Part shown: positions 1 to 11,600 of the stretch, one piece after another | How the letters are laid out: the number at the start of each line of letters is the position of its first letter | Numbering within the stretch: the stretch's first letter is position 1 | Source of the DNA: Polytrichum commune | Taxonomy: Eukaryota; Streptophyta; Polytrichopsida; Polytrichales; Polytrichaceae | Assembly: GCA_950295325.1 (NCBI GenBank) | Contig: OX485806.1 | Span: 5,024,001 to 5,088,000, forward strand | DNA length: 64,000 bases | Direction of reading: 5' to 3' | The notes under the pieces: model-generated | Told to the model about the DNA's origin: nothing | Seen by the model: only the letters and a program-made list of their open reading frames with translations | The model's database searches: none | Translations under genes and position numbers: made by a program

Positions 1-1
1 T

Positions 2-1621
2 CCAGTCCTTCAAACGTTTGACATGGTCAAACATAATCCATGAATTCTCCATATCCCCACCGATTTGCATCCTCTTCACAAGCTCCACACCACTACCTGG
101 AAGGTCTACAGATATCTTAAAAACAAACACTTTGTCCTTTGACTGCCCTGGGAACCGACTACCATGGACGAATTTGAAAGCAGAGTGGTCTTTGAGCGCC
201 ATAATACTATCCATAGTTCCCATTTCACTACGCAAAAAACGCTTTGATCCAGATACAAAGTTACGACAATTTGGAGAGGCAAGAGTGCTGAATTTATCCA
301 TGACGATCTCTAGGGATGAACCAACCAAGTGATGGCCTTCGACATTTGCGGGAGATTTGAGAAGGTAATCGGCCAAGAATTGTTTGCTCGCCGCCATAAC
401 TATGGCTGAATTTTTTGCTGTGGGTGTTTTCAATACTTCATTTGCAACGCATTGGTATGCCATGTCCAATGATTCACGGCATGTGCCATTGGCCACAGGG
501 TGATCATGTACACCAAGATGAATGCAAGCCCTGGACATTCCAACGGATGTGGAGTGGATGTATATTATTCGAGCATTATACAAAGCAATGCACATAGGTG
601 TGGAACGACATACCTTACACTCGACAGTGGACTTAGTAGGGGGAACAACACCCACAGCAAATGGGATAGGAGTTGAACCGGCCCATTCCGTGTTGTTCCG
701 GAGGCCCCCATTGCGATTCATGTAATCACAGTAGTCATTATGACATTGGAGATGACCAGCACAAGTAGAGCGCCGGAAGGACAGTCCAAAGTCATTTTGG
801 ATATTCGTGGTTTTGGTGGTGCACCAAGGATGACCGTCGCACATTTTGTCCATGCCGTCCATTGAGCGACCATACGTACTTGGAGCTTTGAGTGCCACAG
901 GATGCAAGAGAAACAAAACATCACCATTAAAAGAAGATGGTAAGTACTTGATTTCACGAACATCTATACTGTCAAAATCAATGGATGCAAGATCGGACTT
1001 TGATCTTTTTCTTGACTTTGTCAGCTTCAAGGCATCAACCATAGTCAACCCTGTAGATGAAGGTGAAGGGTGTAGTGGAGGACGTTGAGAAGGTGAAATT
1101 TGGGGAACCACCTTCTTGTACATAAGACCGCAAGGGGATTTGGCTACATGTATAGGAAGTTGGGAAGGAGTAGAATGAACACTTCTAAATGGAAATGACG
1201 ATGTGTTTGAAAGATCAACAGATGCACAAATGTCATCTTCTGAATCTGATAGCACAAACACACTATCATCAAGGGGTTCCACCTTAACAGGTGCGATAGA
1301 GGGAATTTGAACTGTGGATGTACCGGATTCGTTTGTCAAAATGACAGTTGAAGCTTGCATCTGAGACTCAGAAAGTCCTATCACCCTAAATGAACCAGGT
1401 CCTAAGATCCACATAAAACCAACATCAGTTCTATTTTTTGGAACCAAAATCGTTTCATACACCTCTCCATCTGCAGAGTACATCTCATGCTCTAAATACA
1501 TGGTTCCTATCTGGAGGTTGAATCTCAAACTAAGTAAATCCTCTGAAACACTCACATGACCATCATCTTGGAGTGGCAAAATGAAGGGAACAAAAGATCC
1601 ATGAGCTCTAATGGTAGCCAT
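2..1621 (-). CDS. Partial ORF, FLYWCH/GCM-like Cys-His protein, probably transposon-derived
   Basis: The minus strand is open from an ATG at 1621 to the window edge: 540 codons, no stop, no intron needed. An in-frame TGA lies just upstream of the ATG, which supports that start. The N-terminal ~130 residues are unremarkable. Around residue 130 comes a hydrophobic-then-acidic run (VFVLSDSEDD) that looks like a SUMO-interacting motif, then a Pro/Ser-rich linker and a basic KSRKRSKS stretch, a plausible nuclear signal. Residues ~260-375 are Cys/His rich (CDGHPWC, CAGHLQCHNDYC, CKVC, then VHDHP). The CxxC...HxHP order recalls FLYWCH and WRKY-GCM1 fingers, which are common at the N-terminus of plant transposases. 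The catalytic part, if present, lies outside the window. The reading frame is well supported; the family is inference. Confidence 0.62.
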   Translation of the reverse strand, partial: MATIRAHGSFVPFILPLQDDGHVSVSEDLLSLRFNLQIGTMYLEHEMYSADGEVYETILVPKNRTDVGFMWILGPGSFRVIGLSESQMQASTVILTNESGTSTVQIPSIAPVKVEPLDDSVFVLSDSEDDICASVDLSNTSSFPFRSVHSTPSQLPIHVAKSPCGLMYKKVVPQISPSQRPPLHPSPSSTGLTMVDALKLTKSRKRSKSDLASIDFDSIDVREIKYLPSSFNGDVLFLLHPVALKAPSTYGRSMDGMDKMCDGHPWCTTKTTNIQNDFGLSFRRSTCAGHLQCHNDYCDYMNRNGGLRNNTEWAGSTPIPFAVGVVPPTKSTVECKVCRSTPMCIALYNARIIYIHSTSVGMSRACIHLGVHDHPVANGTCRESLDMAYQCVANEVLKTPTAKNSAIVMAASKQFLADYLLKSPANVEGHHLVGSSLEIVMDKFSTLASPNCRNFVSGSKRFLRSEMGTMDSIMALKDHSAFKFVHGSRFPGQSKDKVFVFKISVDLPGSGVELVKRMQIGGDMENSWIMFDHVKRLKDW

Positions 1622-2145
1622 AGAAAATCAAAAGAACATATGAACAACACATCACAAAAATATGGGGTGAATGTTGGTTTTGTATAGAGTTGTGTGAGGA
1701 AATGAATGGAAATGAAAACGTGTGATACAATAATGGATGGAGATGAAAGCGTGTGATACATAGCATCTAATAATACAGAAGTGGACATAATACAATAATA
1801 GTCAGAGACTATTTACGAGCAAGATATATACACAAAATGGCGTCAAATACTAAAAGTATTGGTAGAAAACAAAAATATATATGTGTGGACTGACGCAGAT
1901 GTAGAAAGAATTAAAATTGGTTGGAAAAATAAATTATTGCTCATTATGAATAGAACAAAGTAGGTGTCAGAAAATTTTGGCGGATATAACAAAAATAAAC
2001 ACATAATGACAAACGCGTTGAAATATCTCGCTCATTGAACGCCAATTACAACATGTGATCGTAATATACGCCGGATTTTGTGAGATAGATACATTGGAAG
2101 AATAAATGATAGTACTTGATAGAAAACATATCATAGACACCAACG
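1622..2145. other. Divergent intergenic region, no gene seen
   Basis: AT-rich spacer of about 520 bp between the start of the minus-strand ORF and the start of the plus-strand basic exon. It would have to hold the promoters of both if both are real. I see no convincing TATA box, tandem repeat or ORF here. Confidence 0.5.
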
Positions 2146-2427
2146 ATGGTGGACGATGTAGAGAGAACACCCGTGAGGCCGAAGAGAAGACGTAGGAAAG
2201 CTTTGTATTTCACTTCCGAGAAAAAGAGGTTCAGACTGAGTGTGGGAAAGAAGAATGCAAATAAGGAAGGGAAAAAAAACTTGTTGAGTACGGTAGAAGA
2301 AACTATGAAGACACTGGATTTTGATGCGATGGAGGATGATGAAGGTGCAAAGAGCAAAGAAGATATAGATGATCGTATATCAGAGTCCGAATTGAAGACG
2401 GGTTCAAAGAAGACGACAAACAAAAAG
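2146..2427 (+). CDS. Basic/acidic 94-codon exon, possible first exon of gene A
   Basis: Begins with ATG and reads 94 codons to a good donor (AAAAAG|GTAAGT) in phase 0. The N-terminus has a strong nuclear-signal-like cluster (RPKRRRRK) and further Lys/Arg runs, followed by an acidic segment (MEDDEGAKSKEDIDD). It splices in frame to the acceptor at 4609/4610, the start of the gene A coding block, giving an intron of about 2.2 kb that would contain two palindromic arrays. The alternative is that it is a separate gene or remnant, with gene A starting at the ATG at 4619 behind its own promoter near 3.92 kb. No domain recognised. Confidence 0.45.
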
Positions 2428-2579
2428 GTAAGTCAGTTCAACGTTCACATAATTTGATAGTGCATAAGTTGTAAGTTAGGACGGAGAACCTTGTACGTTC
2501 ACTCACATATCATGTAGTAGCAATTTATAGAAGTTATAAATTGGAGAGGAAAAAACCTATACGTTAATGCACATGGTAT

Positions 2580-3250
2580 ATAACAGAAATTTAGGAAGGC
2601 TAGAACTCAGGAGGAGAACATTCAGGGTTTATAAGAGCAACTTAGGAGGCAAGAAGTTTGGAGGTAAAACCCTATACGTTAACGCACAAGGTTTATAAGA
2701 GCAACTTAGGGAGGCCAAAAGTTAGGAGCTAAAACCCTGTGCGTTAACGCAGAAGATTTGTAATAGCAACTTAGGAAGGCCAAAAGTTGGGAGGAGAAAC
2801 CCTCTGCGTTAACGCACAAGATTTGCAAGAGCAACTTAGGAGGCAAAAAGTTGGGAGGAAAAACCATGTGCGTTAACGCACAGGGTTTGCAAGACCAACT
2901 TAGGAGGCAAAAAGTTGGGAGGAGAAACCCTGTGCGTTAACGCACAGGGTTTGCAAGAGCAACTTAGGAGGCAAAAAGTTGGGAGGAGAAACCGTGTGCG
3001 TTAACGCACAGGGTTTGCAAGAGCAACTTAGGAGGCAAAAAGTTGGGAGGAAAAACCATGTGCGTTAACGCACAGGGTTTGCAAGACCAACTTAGGAGGC
3101 AAAAAGTTGGGAGGAGAAACCATGTGCGTTAACGCACAGGGTTTGCAAGAGCAACTTAGGAGGCAAAAAGTTGGGAGGAAAAACCATGTGCGTTAACGCA
3201 CAGGGTTTGTAAGAGCAACTTAGGAGGCAAAAAGTTGGGAGGTAAAACGA
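2580..3250. repeat. ~63-bp tandem array built on GTGCGTTAACGCAC
   Basis: About ten units of roughly 62-64 bp. Each carries the perfect palindrome GTGCGTTAACGCAC, usually extended by CCCT/AGGG to 22 bp, and a conserved spacer (GCAACTTAGGAGGCAAAAAGTTGGGAGG split over the unit). The first units are degenerate; those from about 2.87 kb are nearly identical, so amplification was recent and grew toward the right. Confidence 0.9.
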
Positions 3251-3694
3251 CTAGGAAAGCCTAAAAGTAAACAAATATTTATTGTATGAATTTAAATCGA
3301 TCTTCAGAGCGTAGGAACAAAAAAACCATTCAAAACGGGGTTAGAATGCAAGAAATGAGAAATATGTCTATTCAAGTATTCATGCAATACATTATAGGAT
3401 CTAGAAAATGACACAAAATAGCATAATTTTTTTTTACCCCGAAACTCAAAATCTACGAGGTCGCCCAAAACAAGGAAATAGATAGAAGAATGAGAAAAGA
3501 AAATGATTTCAAACCAAAACAAAATATAAGAAGATTTTGTAGCTACGGAGATTTAGATAATATAGCATATTATTTATTTATTTTTTGGACCCCATTAGCA
3601 TTTTTTCCAGATTTTACAAGTTTTGGCAAATCTACCAATTCCAGACTGTTTTCTCCAAATTCAAAAAAAAAAGTTTTTAGCAAATTCAAGTCTC

Positions 3695-3866
3695 GGCCCT
3701 GTGCGATTAACGCACAGGCCTTATGCGCTAACGCACAGTGGCCTCAAAGTTGCCAGCGCAGACCCTGTGCGTTAACGCACGGGGTCTACTTGCCTAGCTA
3801 AAGGCTTCACAAAGTTGGGCAAGTAGACCCTGTGCGTTAACGCACAGGGTCTGCGCTGGCAACTTT
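3695..3866. repeat. Inverted pair carrying the GTGCGTTAACGCAC palindrome
   Basis: Four more copies of the palindrome, some degenerate. The last two units are inverted copies of each other: about 50 bp starting AAAGTTGCCAGCGCAGACCC at ~3746 returns reversed and complemented ending at ~3865. The whole block can fold into one long hairpin that contains the smaller ones. A further single copy lies at ~4374-4400. Confidence 0.8.
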
Positions 3867-3923
3867 CTAGCGGCTATGCGGGGCACGAAGAGCCACGCTA
3901 AATATGGCCGCAGGGACGAGTAG

Positions 3924-3930
3924 TATAAAT
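3924..3930 (+). promoter_or_regulatory. Possible TATA box for gene A
   Basis: TATAAAT lies about 30 bp upstream of a pyrimidine-rich CAGTCTTTTTTCTCTC stretch that would suit a plant transcription start. A short leader exon could end near 4020 (ACAAG|GTTTGT) and splice to the acceptor at 4609. This competes with the model that starts coding at 2146. Confidence 0.3.
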
Positions 3931-4082
3931 TGCCACACCTTCAAAGCATTCAGTCTTTTTTCTCTCATCTATCGGATCGGAGCTCGTCGCTGCAAGCTCT
4001 CTCATCTATAGGTGCAGTACAAGGTTTGTTTGTACTTTCGTGATGACTGGGTAATTGCGCATAATTAGGCATAAATTACGGG

Positions 4083-4345
4083 CAGTTTGGGTCAGTCGAC
4101 CCAAACTGTCTGCCTGGTTTGGATCGCTCGACCCAAACTGTCGGCCTAGTTTGGGTCGAGCGACCCAAACTGTCGACCTAGTTTGGGTCGCTCGACCCAA
4201 ACTGTCTGTCTAGTTTGGGTCGCTCGACCCAAACTGTGAGCATGGTTTGGGTCGTTCGACCCAAACTGGCTGTAGGCGGTTTGGGTCGCTCGATCGAAAC
4301 CGCGTGGACAGTTTGGGTCGTTCGACCCAAACCTCGTGCCCAACT
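4083..4345. repeat. ~40-bp tandem array built on TTTGGGTCG-CGACCCAAA
   Basis: Seven or so units, each centred on an inverted repeat of the form TTTGGGTCGCTCGACCCAAA with variable central bases (CT, AG, TT), separated by short spacers such as CTGTCGGCCTAG. The palindrome is unrelated in sequence to the one at 2.6-3.9 kb. Under either start model the array lies in an intron or leader intron of gene A. Confidence 0.88.
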
Positions 4346-4609
4346 GTTTTAGACCTGTAGTTGGACATACAGACCCTGTGCATTAACGCACAGGGTCTGC
4401 CCTTGTAGTTTTGGGGTGAGCGGCCACCCTTATCGTACAATATTTAAAGGTGCAAATGGTAGTGTCTAGAATCATTTTTGTTATTCTTCCTTGTGTTCGT
4501 GGTATTCTGTTGTTATTGTTGTTGCTATTGCTGTTGTTTTTGTAATGTTATTGCTAATGTGTTTCTACTGGTTTTGAAATATTTATGAAACTTATTTCAT
4601 TTGTTTTAG

Positions 4610-7600
4610 GACCAATCAATGGATTTGGAGAGAACGACTGTTATTTCTACTGGTGATGATTCTACAATACATTCAACTCAAGATCGTCCATCTCAACAAG
4701 TTCATGTTCATCAGGACATATCGTCAAATCTTCATAATAAGAAAAAGAAAAAAATAAATGAATCTCTCGATGATTTTGACTCGGATGAAGATAATGATGG
4801 TAACAATAAAACCTATCAACAGAAAGTCTGTGAGCTTACGGACAAGCGAAAGGTTAATTCCACTTCAACAATTTCTTCAATCCGTGCTGGACCGAAATCT
4901 CGTTTGCGTGTACCTTTATGTCGCATGGTTCCAATGCCTATTGTGCGTCCTGCTTTGAGAGGCGACATCACTAAATTGGAGGCTAACTTTTTCAATGGTT
5001 ATCGTGATGGTGACCGTGTGTTTTATCTATCGGCTACCGATTCTAAGGGAAATTTTCAATTTGTAGATGACGAGGTTCGTGCATCTTGGAGCCCAAATTG
5101 GGCTCAAGCTAATGCGGTGTTTGAAACTGAGTTAAATGCAAGAACAAGATGTTCTTCATATGGGATGGTAATCACAGATTTTTGCTTGGAAAAGTTATAT
5201 TGACCGCTTGCATACCGAAGATTACGAGAGTCATGTCGTTATGGATTCCATCATTTTGGCGCCCGAGCTTGATGACATTCAAAGTTTGTTGACTGCTATG
5301 CACGACATCAACAAATAATGTTTTTACTTCTTTATTTTCATTTATTTCTGGTTTGTATTTTGTTATTTGAATTATATCATCCTAAATCCATGAATTCAAT
5401 ATTTTTTCAGGTCAACAGAAAACTCTCACGTTTCTACCAATTTGGTGCATACTTTGTATCGGATGCAAAGTATTGGCACCATGCCTTTGACTTCTTTTAA
5501 AAAACAACTGGATCCTAGAAGTTATAAGCGATGTAAGGAGAAGTCCGTTGAAACTTGGTATTCTTTGACGCGGCCAATTTTTCTTGATTATATGTACAGT
5601 GTAAGTTTTTCTAGCATTTCCTACTATGTTTTTATTGTTTATTTATCTTTCATTTAGATCACATCTATATGTACTTATTAATTTTGGATTTTGTTTGATT
5701 TTTCAGCAAGAACTTGCCGACGCTAGCGATATTGCTCTCAACCTTTACAATGAAACCCATCCTCTTGAACGAACTTCAGAAGGAGTTTCTAAAGCAATGT
5801 CCGCAGCTGTCAACAAAAAACGTGCAATGTTGTCTTCTAGTTTTACAAAACAACTAGCAATTGCTGACATCAACCTCACCCCTGCTTTTCTTGAAGAAAT
5901 TCAGCACCATTGGGGTTCATTTTCGGTGCCTGAAATGTTACAAGAGAAACTTCATCGTGTTGCTGTTAGTAATGTGGATCCAGATGTCAAAGTCGGATGG
6001 CTCAAGCTTTGGAATGGCAATAGATTTGACAAAGATGCATTGCATTTCCCGAAATCACCCCTCTCTGATTCTGCACTTGATGATTGGTTATCAAAGGCTA
6101 CATATTGGACACAGTTAGAGAAAAAAACTATTGAAGAGCTTCAAAGTATTCTTTCATCTCCTCTTCAATTGCCTGCAGATGTGCCTACTCTCTCCGAATA
6201 TATCCAAACCTGGAAGTTTGCGGCTTTCAATTCAATATTCTATCGTGAATTCAAAAGCGGAAAAGTAAAAAAACACAACGTTTGGGATGAGCAACCGAAT
6301 ATTGATCTTGCTATGAAGCATGTTCTATACAGGTACAACTTATTCTTTACTATTTCTTGATATTTTTTCATTACATTTTACTTTTCATTCAATATTTGGC
6401 TCATAATATTTTTGTGTGTAGGTATTTCCGATATGTTTTGATTCCGCACAAATGCGTTATAGGAGAACCTCGTTTTTTTCCAAATTGGCGTGACACTGGT
6501 GCGGAAGACTCATGCATGTTCACTACTGAGATTTGTTTGGATTGGTCGCTCCCACACTATGAGGATTGTATTTGGTATTTTGATTGTCCTAAGGATGCAT
6601 GTCCGTCAAGTGAGAAGACAATCCGTCAGATAAATGATGCCAAAAATGTAGATCCTCGTGATACTGCAATTTTGCAAGCACAAATTGTGCAGCTTAAACT
6701 TAGAGAGCCAGAACCAAAAGAGACATAACGTCGTAAGAGAAAACATGATCCTGAAACCAAAATACAAGGTCAATCGGAAATTTCACAACATGAAGAATTG
6801 CTTGTTCTTTCCAATGATTTGGATAAGAATACACTTGGAGGCGAAAGTTCAAAATCCGGGTGCGATGTATTGGAATTTCATTACTCTAGCACCTATGACG
6901 CTATTCATCGTGCGCCAACGAATGTTTTGAGAAAATAGTTATTCATACTGAAGAACTTTCTTACGCTCTCTTTTGCTCGATCTACTGCTGTCAAGAACAA
7001 GTCTGAAGGGGTTGAAGTAAGCCCTCCTGAGTGGATCCAATGGCGGGCATTTCTTGAAAATGTAAGTAATCTTCATTTTGTATTTTCTGTAATGTTCTTA
7101 CTTTCATTTGGATTTTATTTTGTGTCTTATATTGTGATATGTTGTGGTATTTCAGTTCAAAGACAATCGCGAATTTCATGTCATGGGAAGTCCGACTCCA
7201 TTTGCCGTTGACTTGGTTTTTCTGCAATTTCCGGACGGTTTTGACTTCAACCTCTCCAATAGACCTGCTGAAATTCCTCTTTGGAATAAATATGACAAGA
7301 ACTGGATGGTTGCAACAATGTCCTTGTGCAAGTCCATCTTGTCTGATGATGGCGTCCTCATAGTATTTTCTGCTATCGATATGCAAACCAAGAAGGTTTT
7401 GAATTCAACCTTACACAACGGCAACATGAAAGTTCTTAGGACTTTTATTTGCCTTAATTCGTACATGGTGTTCAAGGATCCGGAGTCTCCAACCTACACC
7501 GTAAGTATAACACATCACAATTGTTTCTATTTAATTATTTTGGTGTTATTTGCATTGTATATAGTTTTAACACAATTTACATTTTTTTTGTAGACTCCGG

Positions 7601-8413
7601 CATTTATGGCTCATGTCTTGGTAAGGGATTTTACTACCAAAAAATCCACGAGACAACCAAACTCCACTTTTTTCGGCACTGGATTGAAAAGCAAAAACTT
7701 GCTTTTCAATTTTGTGGATGAAAAAAACACGCTTCTTCAAAAATCGGAAAGACCTTGGAGGGGGCCATATCAAAAATCGCCGCGTTTTTTTTCAAGATCT
7801 TATTGAATTGTTTACACCATCGAATGGACGCGTTTTTTATTTGACATGTTCCACTGGAGCTTCTATCCTAGCAACACGCGCATGTGGCAGACATCTTCTT
7901 GCATTTGAGGGTGATAATGACATGTTTGAGCACATATTGAAACCGCTTTTGGAAAAGGTTTTGAAAGAGGGGTCATCTAAGGAGAATATATAAGATCTCA
8001 CAAAAGAAGATGATGACCTCTCGGATGAGGAGATGCTTGAATTTGAGTGTGAGTAAGTTTTGATACAAATTTTTTTTATTCAATTCATTCGTTTCATTCA
8101 ATTCATTGGTTCATTTTTATTTCTTCACATTATTTACATGTTTCATCGATTTGATTTCAGGAATACGATTGGAAAGAGGACATGTCTCCCGTTTTGGGCA
8201 CATAGACAATTCCTACGAAGTCCAAGTCGTAGCCCGCGTCTCCCATCATATGCCGAGAATGTTGCAATTACAATGTTGAATCTCGAAGATTCGGATCCAA
8301 ATGAAGAATCTTGCTATAGTTCCAAAATCAATTCGCAATGCAAAGGTGCTCGAATATATATAGATGACGAGGCAAAAGATAGTTTCATGTCTAGTGCTAC
8401 TACTTATGAATAA
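4610..8413 (+). pseudogene. Gene A: ParB-like + degenerate methyltransferase-like protein, broken copy
   Basis: Diverged tandem paralog of gene B. Likely exons: 4610-5314, 5411-5600, 5707-6332, 6422-7061, 7156-7500, 7594-8052, 8161-8413; intron phases mostly match gene B. Exon 1 has a Lys-rich/acidic N-terminus, then the ParB-like segment (VPLCRMVPMPIVRP ... WDGNHRF). Exon 5 holds the motif-IV region (VDLVFLQFPDGF) and exon 6 the motif-I region (LTCSTGAS ... LLAFEGD). Lesions: two frameshifts around the GNHR motif (one in a T run near 5180); loss of the exon-1 donor (AT where GT is expected at 5315); in-frame TAA at 6726 and TAG at 6936; a frameshift near 7760-7785; an in-frame TAA at 7991. 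Unlike B, the exon spanning WTQ-LEKK has no intron. Several lesions sit in homopolymers, so some could be sequence errors, but together they indicate a pseudogene. Confidence 0.72.
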
Positions 8414-8545
8414 ATTTTTGGACTTCATGTTGTTTATCCTTCTCAACCCTCTTATTACTAAACCCTAAAATCATCATTTTTAAGGCCACAATTCCACGGT
8501 TATAGGATATTGGTGGCCCTATTACCAAAATTTTCATCTTCCTCA

Positions 8546-8655
8546 CTGCTCATAAGTTACCGCTCATCGCTCACCGCTCATCGCTCACCGCTCATAAGTT
8601 ACCGCTCATCGCTCACCGCTCATCGCTCACCGCTCATCGCTCACCGCTCATAAGA
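8546..8655. repeat. CGCTCA(T/C) short tandem repeat
   Basis: Repeated CGCTCATCGCTCAC units with intermittent CATAAGTTAC interruptions, just downstream of gene A. A weakly similar CGCTCT-rich stretch lies after gene B at about 21.97-22.01 kb, so it may be part of an old duplicated 3' flank. Confidence 0.75.
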
Positions 8656-8699
8656 TAGCACTCCCCGCCAAATAGTGTAGTTTCTGAAATCAGGTGTAG

Positions 8700-11600
8700 G
8701 CGATTGTGTGGATTTTGGTTTGACATTAGTGTGAAATGGGCACCCTCTCGGAACTGAGAGGGTGGGCAGGGTGGCCAATTATGATAAATCTGAAATCAGG
8801 TGTGGGCTCGAGTTTCTGAATTCAAAGTATTTTGAACATATTTGATTATCTGAAATGAGGTTTAGGGTCGGTATTTGGTTATATATGTGGGACCATATTT
8901 GATGATTTAAACATTTAGTGTGGTTATGAATTTCAATATGCTTGAGTGTGGCACCCTCTCGGTTCCGAGAGGGTGGGCACGGTGGCCAGATTTTGAAGTT
9001 TCTGAAATCAAGTTGAGAGTGATATTTCAGGTTTCACAGTGTTCGGGGCCATATTTCTCATTTTCTGAAATCATGTGGAAGTGTACTATTCAGCTTAGAA
9101 GAGTTCGGGGCCATAATTTAAGTTTCTGAAATCAAGTGTAGGCGATGAAGTGTGCATTCGATTTTGATTTTAGTGTGAAATTGGGCACCCTCTCTGCAAT
9201 CAAGCGTAGGTTCGAATGTGAGTTTTGTATCAAAATGGGGCACCCTCTCGGAACCGAGAGGGTGGGGTGGGTGGCCAATTTGTGAGGATTCAGAATTCAG
9301 ATGTAGATTGTGGTTAGATAAATATCTGAAATGGGGCACCCTCTCGGAACCGAGAGGATGGGCTAGGTGATCAAATAGTGTAGTTTCTGAAATCAGTTGT
9401 AGGCGATTATGTGGATTTTGGTTTGACATTAATGTGAAATCGGCACCCTCTCGGAACCGAGAGGGTGGGATAGGTGCCCATTTTTGACAAATCTGAAATC
9501 AGGTGTGGGCTCGAGTTTCTGAATTGAAAGTGTTTTGAACATATTTGATTGCCTGAAATGAGGTGTAGGGTCGGTAATTAGTTATATATGTGGGGCCATA
9601 TTTGAGGATTTAAACATTTAATGTAGTTATGAATTTCAATATGTTTGAGAGGGTGGGCACGGTGGCCAGATAATGAGGTTTCTGAAATCAGGTTTATGGT
9701 GGTGATTCTAGTTTCACAGTGTTCAGGGCCATAATTCGAGTTTCTGAAATCAAGTGTATGCGATTGTGTGGATTTTGGTTTGACATTAGTGTGAAATGGG
9801 CACCGTCTCGGAACCGAGAGGTGGGCTAGGTGGCCATTATTTGAAATTTCAGAATTCAGGTGTAAAGTTTGGTTTGATATACATCTGAAATGTGAATTAG
9901 TGTGTAATGGGGCACCCTCTCGGAACCGAGAGGGTAGGCTAGGTGGCCAAATAGTGTAGTTTCTGAAATCAGGTGTAGGCGATTGTGTGGATTTTGGTTT
10001 GACATTAGTGTGAAATGGGCACTCTCTCGGAACCGAGAGGGTGGGCTAGGTGGCCATTATTTGAGATTTGAGATTTCAGGTTTAGATTTTGGTTTGATAT
10101 ATATCTGAAATGGGGCACCCTCTCGGAACCGAGAGGGTAGGCGAGGTGGCCAAATAGTGTAGTTTCTGAAATCAGGTGTAGGCGAGTGTTTGGCTTTTGG
10201 TTTGACATTAGTGTGAAATGGGCACCCTCTCGGAACCGAGAGGGTGGGTTAGGTGGCCAAATAGTGTAGTTTCTGAAATCAGGTGTAGGCGAGTGTTTGG
10301 ATTTTGGTTTGACATTAGTGTGAAATGGGCACCCTCTCGGAACCGAGAGGGTGGGCTAGGTGGCCATTATTTGAGATTTGAGATTGCAGGTTTAGATTTT
10401 GGTTTGATATATATCTGAAATGGGGCACCCTCTCGGAACCGAGAGGGCAGGCGAGGTGGCCAAATAGTGTAGTTTCTGAAATCAGGTGTAGGCGATTGTG
10501 TGGATTTTGGTTTGACATTAGTGTGAAATGGGCACCGTCTCGGAACCGAGAGGGTGGGCTAGGTGGCCATTATTTGAGATTTCAGATTTCAGGTTTAGAT
10601 TTTGGTTTGATATATATCTGAAATGGGGCACCCTCTCGGAACCGAGAGGGTAGGCTAGGTGGCCAAATAGTGTAGTTTCTGAAATCAGGTGTAGGCGATT
10701 GTGTGGATTTTGGTTTGACATTAGTGTGAAATGGGCACTCTCTCGGAACCGAGAGGGTGGGCTAGGTGGCCATTATTTGAGATTTGAGATTGCAAATAGA
10801 TTTTGGTTTGATATATATCTGAAATGGGGCACCCTCTCGGAACCGAGAGGGTAGGCTAGGTGGCCAAATAGTGTAGTTTCTGAAATCAGGTGTAGGCGAG
10901 TGTTTGGCTTTTGGTTTGACATTAGTGTGAAATGGGCACCCTCTCGGAACCGAGAGGGTGGGCTAGGTGGCCAAATAGTGTAGTTTCTGAAATCAGGTGT
11001 AGGCGAGTGCTTGGATTTTGGTTTGACATTAGTGTGAAATGGGGCACCCTCTCGGAACCGAGAGGGTGGGCTAGGTGGCCAAATAGTGTAGTTTCTGAAA
11101 TCAGGTGTAAGGGAGTGTTTGGCTTTTGGTTGGACATTAGTGTGAAATGGGCACCCTCTCGGAACCGAGAGGGTGGGTTAGGTGGCCAAATAGTGTAGTT
11201 TCTGAAATCAGGTGTAGGCGAGTGTTTGGATTTTGGTTTGACATTAGTGTGAAATGGGCACCCTCTCGGAACCGAGAGGGTGGGCTAGGTGGCCATTATT
11301 TGAGATTTGAGATTTCAGGTTTAGATTTTGGTTTGATATATATCTGAAATGGGGCACCCTCTCGGAACCGAGAGGGTAGGCGAGGTGGCCAAATAGTGTA
11401 GTTTCTGAAATCAGGTGTAGGCGAGTGTTTGGCTTTTGGTTTGACATTAGTGTGAAATGGGCACCCTCTCGGAACCGAGAGGGTGGGCTAGGTGGCCAAA
11501 TAGTGTAGTTTCTGAAATCAGGTGTAGGCGAGTGTTTGGATTTTGGTTTGACATTAGTGTGAAATGGGCACCCTCTCGGAACCGAGAGGGTGGGCTAGGT

